From positions 17,424,584 to 17,488,583 of the forward strand of contig NC_060116.1 of assembly GCF_021155765.1 (NCBI RefSeq): a stretch of DNA of 64,000 bases, written 5' to 3'. Made by a program: the position numbers and the translations under genes. Each line of letters opens with the position of its first letter. Within the stretch, counting starts at the first letter, position 1. The notes beneath the pieces were generated by a model that had not been told where the DNA came from, did no database searches, and was given only the letters and a program-made list of their open reading frames with translations. The DNA comes from Diprion similis. Its lineage: Eukaryota; Arthropoda; Insecta; Hymenoptera; Diprionidae. Below, piece after piece: positions 36,681-47,948 of this stretch.

Positions 36681-36839
36681 TAGTCACTCTTTAGTCAACG
36701 CACATGTCTTTAGCCGGTCGTATTCGTATTCCACACTCTTCGCATACCTATGCAGATCAAAGTGAAATGAATCGGCGACGTGAGACGAAGCGAGGCGAAC
36801 ATCGCAACGCTTTGTATCTAATCAAAGAGCGATCCACGA

Positions 36840-37090
36840 TCCCACACGACGGTGAAGCCTGGCGTGCTGTGGCGGCGGTCGGGGGGGGGGGCATCGTCAC
36901 TGCGATCTGACCGCAACGGCACGCGCAGGGCGATAAGGAGGGGAGAGACCGAGGAGGAGGCGAAAAGCGTGAAGAAGGGAGTTAGGAGAACACGGGAGAA
37001 TAGCCAGAGCCTAGTGGCCGCCATGTTTTTTACCAAGTGGGGTGTGTGAGAGACACGGCCGGGGTGAAAATCATCTCTCAGGACATGCAG
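36840..37090 (+). promoter_or_regulatory. CpG-rich promoter and first non-coding exon of the KIAA0232 gene
   Basis: A GC-rich block with a G10 run (about 36881-36890) and GAGGAGG repeats contains GGCCGCCATG near 37015-37024, a YY1-type promoter-proximal element. It ends at a strong donor (GGACATGCAG|gtaatt) after 37090. The next acceptors and the coding region follow downstream on the same strand. The TSS is not determined. Confidence 0.55.
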
Positions 37091-38117
37091 GTAATTCTTC
37101 TTTTACGTTACCTCACAACCTGGACTGCATGTTCGTTCTAATCAAAGTTTGCGCCGTGTTTACGAACCGTTTCGAAAGCTATGCTTATTGTTTCGCAACT
37201 TGCTGCTTAGGCTTGTTCGAGCCTGTATGACTCAGGCGAAATGCGTAGCGCAACAAACAAGGTTATTTCTACGAACTGACTTTTGAAAATACAATCCACT
37301 CAACCTGAGCCCTTAGTAGGCATTGTGTTTCTCGATTTCTGTCTATTTTTTTATAATATGTCAGTAACGCAGTTCCCTTGGCGTTCCACTTTCTCCACAC
37401 ACAAAATATCGCTTTGTTGTGAAATGCGTTTGAGTCATTGCGTGTATTGCTCTGAAATGAATTAGATTTGGGTCGATGTACCAGTTGAGTCATAAATCGT
37501 CCCTGCAAAATACTTTTCTAGTAGATATTACAATGATCGTTGTAACATGGAACATGTGTAGATACTCAAGTATTACTTCTTTAGAAATAATGTATAACCT
37601 ATGGAGCTAGAATTGATCAGTTGTTTTCCAAGTCAGCACCCAATGTCTGCATGTGTATCTTAACCAATGCCCCTAAGAGTCAAGGTCATTCTAGCAGATT
37701 TGCTAAATAAATATAGCACGCCTTGAAGATCTAGACTGTGAAAATTGCTTCGATATGAACTCAGGAGAGGCTACGCCGTAGCGATACAAAATTTTAAAGT
37801 TCAAAGTAAGCAAATCTTCTTTCTACAATATTCAGAGGTTCAGGTATATGGTACGAGTTATATTTTATGCCAGAAATGTATGCATTGAAACAATACGGAG
37901 AATCTTTATATGTGTAATTCGTCTTGCTTGGCACAATTTTCATGGACATGATACAAGGTGTCTATACAAAGTGTTTGTACGATTCCAAAAGTTGTCGAGT
38001 TTTTTAGAAACGTAAGGTCAACTGAATACATGATTGAAATTATAGTACTGTGATCCTGGCAGTAGAAAGTGATAATAATAATGTACTTATTTATTAACTA
38101 TCTCATTTATTTTCTAG

Positions 38118-38421
38118 TGTCAACATGGGAAGGAATCAATACTTATCCTTCACTGAGACCTGCCATCCTTGCAGCAACAGGACGCCCACCACCCACCTAT
38201 TTAAAGCAAATAACCACCAATACTAACAAGTCACAAATCAAATTCAAAGCAATATTGCACCTACCATATAACTAAAACAAATAGCCGAACTGACATAACT
38301 TAAGCAAAATAATTCATTGGACACATGAAAACTTAACACTGAAACGACGGGGTGGTGGTTTTGACGAAGTCAATATCCAAAATCTAGAGGAAAGCTATCG
38401 GAAAGAGAAAAAAAAAAACAG
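38118..38421 (+). other. candidate 5' UTR exon with a 33-codon uORF
   Basis: It is bounded by a polypyrimidine acceptor (tttattttctag, ending 38117) and a strong donor (AACAG|gtaaga after 38421). No frame reads into the downstream coding exon. An ATG at 38125 opens a 33-codon uORF ending at 38226. The spliced use of this exon is inferred from the signals. Confidence 0.45.
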
Positions 38422-38886
38422 GTAAGAATTTTAAATCCCAGAATTTTAGATTTCTCAAGTCAGTGAAAAATTTTAATGTTTCCCTCTCCTTATGGAAAAA
38501 CTATATATCATTTACACGTAGTAGTAATCAATTTTCACATGAAAATTAATTTGATTATTGATAGAAATGAATATTCAAAGTTTCAAAGTTTGACAGTTAA
38601 AGCACTGCCATGGCAATAAAAACAACTATAAAGGATGTGAGCATGAAATTCACAACAAGCTGCAATTGTTGTATCCATGTTACTCATTGAATATGCTAGT
38701 TTTTGATTTGCTATGTTGAAATCTTCTCGGTTACAGAAAATGATAATATTTACCTAGATATTGAAAAAATTTTAGTAACAGCACGGTACACACTTTCCCG
38801 AATATTTATACCATCAACCATGTACTTGGCACTTAGACCAGTAAGAACTCGCGTTTGAAGTGACAAAGTCTATGAAATGAGCTGAA

Positions 38887-41594
38887 ATGATGACTGATCA
38901 ATGGATGGTAATTAGGAGAGAGGATGATCACCCCGGAAGCAGCAGAGTTTGCTGGAGCTCGGGTTGGAGAGGGATCTATCACGAAGGAATGAGGCACCCT
39001 GCACTGCACCTGGCTGGGATCGTGGCATCCCCCAGCGGAGGTGGGGGTGGGATATTTGGCACAGGGGCTGAAGAGGAATTGAGAAAGTGGCTGGAAGTGC
39101 GACTAGATGCTCTGGGGATCGACCCTGTAGCCTATTCGCGTTTCGTCCTCAGCTTACTACGTCGTCCCGACTCTGTCTTCAGTCCTTGTGACAAGCCAGG
39201 AGCTTTTGCTAAAAGTGGCTGCCGTCAATACAGAGCTCCCACTAGACCGCCGCCGACCACTGATAGAGAACAGAAACGCGCCGTCATTCAGTGCCTTGTC
39301 AGTGCTGCAGATCAGGTTTGCAAATTTTATACTTTGAAACTTTAATATTTTGGAAACAATCGATTTCTATGTTGAAAGTTGATAGTGGAAAATTTTCTCC
39401 TAGAAAACGGTTACTTAAAATTGTGTTGGCAGCTTTCCTTTTTGAAACGCAGGCAGTGAGATATTCGCTCAAACTGCAAGTCGAGATGGCTGAGATACAA
39501 TTTCATTAATCCCTTCTTGATAACCATACGTGAATTATAAGCTGACCTGCTTGATTATTTGTGGTTCTTTACAATTTGCAGAAGTGTGGAGTGGAGTCGC
39601 TAGTGGATGAGCTCTGTCTAAGGCTGAGGGAACTGGAAGGAGGAGGTTCGGATGATAAAAAAGATGATCGCAAAAAGTTAGATGGAGAACCAAAAATGGC
39701 GTTGGAGTCACTAACCCCTCGAGATAGAGCCCTCAGATATTACGCAGCATTCCCAGCTCTACAACCTGCTACCCCGAAAAAATTTAGCCATAAGAAGGAT
39801 CGGATTTCCATAAACAACAACAACACCAACAACTGTAGCAACATCAATAACAAGGCACGCAGTAACAAGAAGACCAAAATGTCCATAGTAAGATTGTCTG
39901 GTACATTTTTCATTTTTTCAACAGCGTGATTATTCACGCATTTGCTGTAGTGTGTATCGATTGTGCATTATTTATACAGAATAAGTACCACCAATTACGA
40001 ATGCTACGGTAAACGTGTTCAAAATGTTTAAATATTTAAGAGATCAGCCGTGTACATGTTTATATGCATAATTGCAATTACGTAAATTTTAAGGCTATGG
40101 ATACGGGGACATCAGAAGAAAAAGATACAAGTTACGGGTTTGCAAAGTCAATGGAAAAAGAAAGGGACAGAGAAAGAGAACTGGCATTGGATCAATTACG
40201 TCTGGCACAACTGCAGGCAAAGTTTGATCAAAGCCTTGAAGCGCTTTGGGATTCAGGTCCAGGAAATGCTCAGGATACAGCCTCAATTTGGGCAGCTCCT
40301 TCTCTTTCCATTCCTTCAGGACCTCTCTGGCCTAGCGATCCAAATGAAGCACCATTTCTTCTGCCATTGGGAAACAATGGTCGCAACGTTATGGAGACAC
40401 CTTATCAGGAATCCATGATTGACGACTCTCCGCTTATTCCATGGGACATTGACTTGATTGATGTTGGAGACTATGAAGATGAACCTGGCAATAAAGACAA
40501 GACAGGTACATGTTTTTTGTCTACGGAACAATCACTTTCAGGTAAAGATGATTAATGTATGCTCCCAACACATGTGACCACCTAAAACTGTTCAATTGCG
40601 TTTGCAGGCTTTGCTTTGTAATATTGATAAAGGTTACAGAATCTGAAGATCTACAAAAAATGACTTACAAACTGTTTAGATTTTTTGCCTTATATATTCC
40701 TTTCAATTCCAGAGTACAATTCAAACTGGTCAAATTCTATCGCTGAAGGACCTTGGGCCTGGCGTGAACTAGGTGGAAGTCTTGCTACATTGGGCCACAG
40801 CTCACAGACAGGCAGCTGTTTCATGCCAGTTGGACCGTGTAAGACACCTGTTAAAACTGAAGAGGAAATTCGTCCGAGCCATGAAGTCGTCAATCTTCAA
40901 GAACCAGACGAGGATTTGCTGACTTCGGCTCGAACTCATTTTCGACCGATCAAAGAAGATGGGCACTGGGCTGACGGGACTACTTTCCCCGTTAATAACA
41001 GTATCGAGAGGATCGCTTACCGTCGCTCAGATTCGGGACACTTACTCTATCTACCAGGTGGTGAAAGCCCATACATGGAATATCGCGAAAGGACCTCCCC
41101 ATCCTCGGCTCCTAAACCAGCCACGTTGACGTTGAAGTTTCGCGTACGACAATGTGATAAATGTGTACAAACCGAACCAGTACGTTCTCCGGCGAAGCGA
41201 AGGATTATCTCAAACACGGATCACTTTTATTATTCCCCTAACAGGGATGAAGAAAGCGATATTCTTAAGGTACCGGAAACGACACAAATAGAAAAGCATT
41301 GTTTCACATTTGATCAGTTGGGATGGATTCAGCAACGTTTACCTTTACATAACGACAGAAAAAGGTAAGAAGAGGTGAATGGAGTAAGAAATTTTTGCAA
41401 AGGATATACTTACATTGCATCCTCGGCAAAAAGAAAAATCTTTTTAGCGTGAAACTTTATTGATATGAATGAATATTCCATGATTCGTAGGAATGTTAAA
41501 GAGGATATCTATTCTTTTCCCTTCTTTTTCCAGAAGGCATAGCAGCAGTTTAAGATGTCGACCATTGGCCGCACTGCGACCTCTCACGCTTTAG
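38887..41594 (+). CDS. KIAA0232: KIAA0232 (DUF4603) family protein (five coding exons)
   Basis: Coding exons are 38887-39315, 39582-39887, 40094-40505 (or 40541), 40713-41364 and 41534-41594, giving 619 or 631 residues. The recognisable part is the N-terminal helical module. EEELRKWLEVRLDALGID...YSRFVLSLL (about 62-91), AVIQCLVSAADQKCGVESLVDELCLRLRELE and YYAAFPAL match the order of blocks in vertebrate KIAA0232. The rest is low-complexity: an Asn-rich stretch, a charged coiled-coil segment (SMEKERDRERELALDQLRLAQLQ) and a C-terminal block with Cys-Val-Gln-Thr. No enzymatic motif is present and the function is unknown. Insect copies are shorter than the vertebrate protein. Two Mets could start it: 38887 or 38989 (MRHPALHL). 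Two in-phase donors 36 bases apart at exon 3 predict alternative splicing. Confidence 0.78.
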
Positions 41595-44011
41595 GACGAT
41601 GTCGTCAATGATGATGATGATGATAAACATCAAGATAAAAATAAAGATAAATAATTGTGAAATCTTGTTAGGGATTATGGTGATTTAGCGAAGTATTTGA
41701 AGTAATCGTAAAACTTCGAGGGGGTCCCCTTGGCATGTGGAATTTGTTATGCATGAACGCAAGGAGACACGTCTCGCCCCCTCCTAAAAGACAACAATCG
41801 ACTACAAATGATTCCAACTACACGAGTCGGAGTAATTATTCAAACAGTTCGTTATTATTACCACTTTGATGAGAATACGGGATGTGGTAAAGTAATTAAA
41901 AAATCAGCGGTAGAAGAGGAAAATTAAAATTGAAAAAAAAAATTAATAAAAAAAAAAGAGCAAAAAAAACGTATACCCCCCTTTGTTACGGCGAGAGGAT
42001 TGAAATTAATAGAGGTAATTTCGGTTTATTTAACTCGTTGACTTTAGTAGTAATTGCGGAAAGATTTTTCCAATATTATTCTACAGTATCTTATCGACTT
42101 TTATCATTCGTTAGTAAAAAACGAATAAAGATTATTTTCATTTGGCGCATAGAGCGCTGAACATAAGAAGCGCTTAGATTCAATTATATATTACACACAT
42201 ATAAAGTTTGCAAGACGAAGAGAAGTGAAAAAAAAAAATTATTAAAAAAACTAAAAAAATTAAAATAAACAACAAAAATAATAAATCAAAAACAAATAAC
42301 ATTAAAGTTGAAGAATTGAATAACGCCGTGCACGACTTCTGTAAACGTCGTTTTTCTGAAAATGCTGTTCTATTATCTTGTTGTTTTCCCTTTATTATTA
42401 ATTATTATGTTAATCATTATTTCTAATTATAATTTAACTCTGTAGAAGATTAACCACTTGTACCCCACACTCCCGATCCCCTTCCGCATCTTCCATTTCC
42501 TGAGATCTAAGAGAAAGAAAGAAAAAAGCAGAGACTATGTTGAATGATATGAGATAAGAGAGACAAAAAATGAACGAATGGTTAAAAGCAATTAATTCTA
42601 ACCATACATAAGTTGAAGAGAATCCGAAAAAGGAGAATGTATAGAAATTTGCACAAGTCGGATAAGTGTCCGAAACAATATGCAGAATGGTAATACATAA
42701 AAATACCTACTAACGTAATTCGTAAACTATGGAGATGTGCATGCGACCGAAGTCTATCGAACGAACGATCAAACTATGATAGACGCGTTCTTTTCCCAAG
42801 AAAAGTGAATTTTAAAAATCGTTCGAGAAATAAAGAAGAATATCCATTTACACAAATGTATTGAATGAGGATCGATGTAACTAGCTGGGAGTAACCAATT
42901 AAAAGCATTGCAGACATACGGTGTGTATTCTGTGTTCATTAATTCCCAACAAAGAGCAATGACAGATTATATCGTTGCTGTCCTAGGCTCTCCATTTCCT
43001 CTTGTTAGCCGCAGCCCTTGAAATATTCCGTGCGGCATACGTGGTAAAATTTTCATACCCGTTCCATTTCTACTCCCGTTTATACGGAACGAAATTAAGA
43101 GCTTCGAGAACAGCGGGAGCTCATTTAGCACGTTGTCACGACAGAGTTGTATGCCTGGATGTCGCAGATGTAGAAACCAGTAAGTAATTAGTGCCGGTAA
43201 AAGTTTTTTTTGTCGAATATATTAGACATACCTTACATTCGTAATTTATTTCAACAATCAATAATACAATGCCTTTTTACTAATGTTACATCCATCAGTG
43301 CATACAGTAAAAAAGATTTTGTGCAAAAACATACGCGCATTCGTGTGTATTATAATATTTGGGGATTAGAAGAGGCCTTAATATATTGTGAATTGACTTT
43401 ATATACAGTTTTGTTTCAGTTTATTATACCGCCAGTATACCAGCCAGCCAACGGTAAATAGAAGTAAACATGAGGAAGCTAAATCTACGAGAGCGTTTTA
43501 TTGCGAGTGAGTTTCTCTTCCAACTGTGGTGTGGTCGCGTCTTCGCCTGCATAATGATTTTAGAACAGGTATGCAGATATAACGTACATAGTTTTTTAAT
43601 CTGTATAATTCCCTGAAAAGGTATGCGACTCATTCAAGTTAAATTTGAATGAAAAGTCAGATGCACTCTTCGAAACTCATGCCCTGTGATAAAATTCAAT
43701 GGAGCCTGTGTGAATTATTGGAAAACTATAATAACTTTTAGACATGTATTGGCGTCCTTTGGAAATATTGACCAGGTTTATAGTATAATCGGAAAAATTG
43801 GAAATGTATAATGTTTCCATTTTGATATTCTTTTTAAAATTCTCCGCAGGGTATTTACCTTCGCACATGCAGTATCAATACAATGAATTATCGATACGCG
43901 GTCTTCTCAATTTTTTATTTTTTTTCAAAATTATCTACTTGCAAAGTTTAACCGTATATTCAACTGAAAAATAAACATATCAACGAAATATACGGGAGAC
44001 ATCGTATTCAT
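41595..44011. other. 3' UTRs and intergenic between KIAA0232 and Ir25a
   Basis: This stretch is extremely A/T-rich (poly-A-like runs near 41930-42300), as expected for a long 3' UTR of the KIAA0232 gene, followed by the 3' side of Ir25a. A 61-codon frame at 43002-43187 lies in a slightly GC-richer patch but has no domain. No gene is called. Confidence 0.5.
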
Positions 44012-47000
44012 CTAAAACTGCGCCCGGAATTGGGACGGATCAAAGGCGTTTCTTGGGGGGGCTGCGGCAGGCTGAAGGTAAAATCTTACCGGCTTTACGC
44101 TGTGTGTGGTTTTTGGATTTTGCGAAGTATTTAGGTTATTGGTCTTTGGTCTGTATCGGTACCACCAGTATTCGAAGGCTAGGGTCAAACAAGCCATGCC
44201 TATGCCAACGAAAATTACAATAAATACACCACCGATATTCTGTATGCTGATGCCATCGCTTTGGTCATCTTGCTTTTCACATACCACCTTCAACGGATTA
44301 CGGTTCCACCATCTCTCCTTTAGTTTTTCCAATTTTCGTTTATTCAGCAACGAAAGGATCCTGCACCATAAGAAAGAACTGACTATTAGCGAGGCATAAT
44401 ACACAGACTGACCAATCCAACCATCAAACCCTTACGATTCTTACACGTACATATTCACGTAACTACTTGTTGAAATGAAACTAATATTTAGTGTTTCATT
44501 TGCCAAATAATCCCCCCACCTACCCCTCCCGCCATGCTATTTTCCGTCAAACATCGTTATACCATTAAATTTGAAGTTCACGTCTGTTAAGTATGTCTGA
44601 TATGGGTCATGACAGTACTTCCTTTCAAATATTTTACCACCGCTTAAATCCTCACATGCAACTTAGAGTACTTGATTATTGCCGAAAGAGTGGTTGAAAA
44701 TGTAAATGAATCAATATAGCGTTTGGCACTTACGCGTTGTTGAATTGATCCTTCAGCGGTGATCCCTGTTGGACGGCTAGCGCATACGGTTTTCGGGAAA
44801 ATTCCTCACCAACCATTATCAGATCGCAGTTGGTCAGCGTCAAGTATCTTATGTCCGTCGCGTCACCAATGAAGGCGAAACCTTCGCTGGATGATTTTGA
44901 GTTCCTTACCCTGTCCAGAGCTTCGCTCATGTTCGCTGGGAATCCAGCCTCCTTCATAGCCTGGTACATTTTTGTATATCTATCGCTCACCGGATAGTCC
45001 CAGACGGCTAGTTTAGACCGTTCAACATCGGATAGACTGTCGTTCAGACTCATGTCCTTCCAGATTCTGTGGGCAAGCACGACATATAGCTACATTGAAT
45101 GTCCCGGAATTTACTGTCTTTTAAAAAATGAATGGTGAATGGAAGAGAGGGAAATAATGAGAGTATGGCACCCGGAAAACACTCACTCGTAGAATCGCTT
45201 CTCGATATCAGACATTCTCTGAAAGTAGGTGTGAGCTGATGATCCATTTAGTGGCGCGTATTGGATTTTGTACTGCTTACTGAGATCGTCTAAGGACTCT
45301 ACTGGTGTATCGAGTCTGGAGACTGTGAGGAAGGCGGCCAGGTTAGCGGTGTACGATGCGATAATGATGAAACCAAACAGCCACCACGTGGCTGCTACGA
45401 GACGTCCAGAGAGATTCTTGGGAGCTTCTCCACCGCCTTGAGGGGTGAGCGAGGTCATGCAAAACCAGAGGCATTCCTTGAGATTGAACTCCCTCTTCTC
45501 CTCGTCATCCTTGTACTTCTCCCGGTTATTTTGGTAGCTGTAGGGTGACCAACGGTCAAACACCCACATCAAGAAGCTGGTGAAAAAGTAGGCAGCGAGG
45601 ATGCACAGCCAGACATCATTCTCCAGGACCGTGAGAAACTTGAAAAGCGATGTTGGTGCCTTGGGTTTCTTCATAAGTATCGTGATGCCTACCAAGTCGT
45701 AGTATGGTACAGTAAAGTCAACAACGTTTTCACGCTCCGCCATCACGGAGAGAGATCCCAGCGCTATGTCAGCCCGCTTTTCTTTCAATTCTTTTATCAT
45801 GCCGTTCCAGTTTCCCTCGTCGTCCATGTTTCCGAACAGCTGGTCTTCCGCTTGTCGTATCTCGTACTCAAACTTCACTATTTCACGAATCTCGTCGAGG
45901 AGATCGATGCAGTATCCGGACCACTTGTCTGTTTCCGCGTCGTACATTACAAAGGGGGCCTGAACCACGGTCACCACTCGGTAGCTAGTCTGGGCGGTAT
46001 GATTGGCGATGAGGTCTTCCGAGATTACCTTGTTGAAACAATACAACCTTGTGAGGAATATTCCCTGATATCGCGTGTCTAATGGTGTAAGGTCGTAACC
46101 GCCAAAAATGCGATTTTAGTGACAAAAGGGTGTATAATTTTTTTCCGCCATTCGCTCTGATACGGTAAAAAAAATATACGTCCTGTCGCCTTTTTCAAAA
46201 GAACAAGGTCGTACGGTGGCGCTTACGACCTTATACCATTACTGATACAATTTTAAACATTTCTGCGAATACGTCTACTGAAAGTGCGGAATAAAAAGTG
46301 TTTGTAAAAAGTAACAATGATAATCATAATCGGAACCACCAGAACAAGGAAACTTTGTGATCTGTGTACTAGATGTCACGTGATGATTGACCCACCTCTA
46401 GACGCCTGTCGATGCCAGCGTCCCAAGAGCCAGCGTCCTCCGTTGACACCGGATTGTTGTCGGCGATGGTAACGAAAGTGATTGTCATCGCGAAGCTGGC
46501 CTGATGTTGCCCGTTCTTTTCCCCCCAAGTAAAATTGGCGTAGGTCGGGTGGAAGTCATTGCTCGAAGTAACATTCTTCAGTAACTCCAGGAGCCCGATA
46601 TTTCGAGCTGGTGTATTGGTCCCATTGTACGAATCGCAGGTTAGTTGATCGGCGTTGGACGACCATTGTCCGCTGTTGATCGCCGCCCGCATGGCCATAA
46701 CACCGAGACGCGTGAGATCGTAATAGAAGGCTGATATCAAAACGGGCTTGGGCAGAAGTCCTTTATTGCTGAGTTCGCCCACGGCCTGCTGGTTAGCGGA
46801 GGGTGTTGGTTTCAAAAAGAGTATTGATATGTTGACGCAGTTGCACTCGGGGCTGAAGTCTTCAAGTGTGAGTCCGTGCCAGGCGTACTTTCGCCCGGTA
46901 AAATTCAGTGACTGAGCCGCGTCAAGTGTTGCCCGGAGTGTTTTTTGGCCCCCGAGGACAAAGAAGTTGACAATGTCGAGGTTCCGTAGTCTCAAAAGTT

Positions 47001-47948
47001 GGTCCTTGGTCTGTTTGCCCGCGCTCTTGGTTTTCACGATGACGTGACGTACCGGAACGTTTTGCAAGAGACTTTTGTACTTGTGATCCATGACGAAGCT
47101 CTCGTCAAACAGAATCGCTGCGTTAGTAATGTTCATCGCAATAACGAGCTGCCGAATCGCTTCCGGTACCAAATCTGCTGGCGGCATAACTTGCACCAAA
47201 TAATTGGTTTGCTCAGGCTTAAGGTTTCGCCATTGCCTGAGGTCACCCTCCTGACCAAACTGCGCCGAGAGCGTTGGCAATCCTAATGCCGCGGTGAATG
47301 AGTTGACCGTGTCGGAAGCGGGTCCCGACATGGTTGTGTCCAGCACGAGATCCGGGATCCTGTTACCTCCCAGTTGGACGGCAGAATCCCAAACACCGCA
47401 GATGAGATCCAAAGTGCCGCGAGCATCTGATTTGTTGATCTGCACCACAGTCACGTCCCCCAGCAAAAAATCCGTTCGTTTTTCCCTCAATTCCTTCAAC
47501 GCGCTAGTCACGGACTTGTTTGCGATTTCATTTGCTTCGTCATTGATCACCACTGTACAATGTAAGCAATTTGTAAATTGAGCTCATTACTGCATTGTTC
47601 AGTGCTTAGGGGTAAGTATTGGAATGGACGTGCGTCGAAAGCTGCATTGCTATATCAGCAGAAGAGTCTTAAAACCGCAGCTTTTTCGGTCTAATTCAAA
47701 CAATGAGAAGTAGCTTTCGAGGTACAGCCGTGCTTTTCCCATCACCGAGCAAAGAGTGGAAAATTAATTGGTAAACAAATGAAAAACCTACGCAAATTCA
47801 GAGGCCTTGAGGAAGATGGACTTTGCGGAGCAGCATCGCCCTGTGGTTTGTTACCCTGTGTCTGGCCCCGAACTTGGATGATTGTGAGCAGCAGAGCTGC
47901 TCCCAAGAGGGGCAATATGCACCCCTTTGTCCACGAATGGGGGATCAT
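44012..47948 (-). CDS. Ir25a: Ir25a, ionotropic chemoreceptor co-receptor (five exons)
   Basis: Exons in transcript order are 47948-47792, 47552-46396, 46028-45187, 45066-44734 and 44360-44012, joining in phase to 945 residues. A signal peptide (1-28, LLGAALLLTIIQVRGQ) is followed by a full amino-terminal domain (SFTAALGLPTLSAQFGQEGDLRQW, AAILFDESFVMDHKYKSLLQ). This domain distinguishes IR25a/IR8a from tuning IRs. The ligand-binding S1 has VMAERENVVDFTVPYYDLVG with Arg537. M1 is at about 577-595, the pore loop lies in CLWFCMTSLTPQGGG, and M3 has SYTANLAAFLTV (663-674). S2 has LNGSSAHTYFQRMSDIE and VWDYPVSDRY. The last exon supplies M4 (GGVFIVIFVGIGMACLTL). Family knowledge: a co-receptor in sensory dendrites for acid/amine, humidity and temperature sensing. 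A MITE lies in the intron between exons 2 and 3. Confidence 0.96.
46082..46239. mobile_element. MITE with 22-bp terminal inverted repeats, TA target site
   Basis: The left end ATGGTGTAAGGTCGTAACCG and the reverse of the right end ATGGTATAAGGTCGTAAGCG match at 20 of 22 bases. TA flanks both sides (46080-46081 and 46240-46241), as for Tc1/mariner-type insertions. The 158-bp element has no coding capacity. It lies in the intron between Ir25a exons 2 and 3. Confidence 0.8.

Noticed and set aside
43002-43187. 61-codon frame in a slightly GC-richer patch followed by a donor-like site
   Set aside because: No domain and no acceptor or partner exon that would make a gene.
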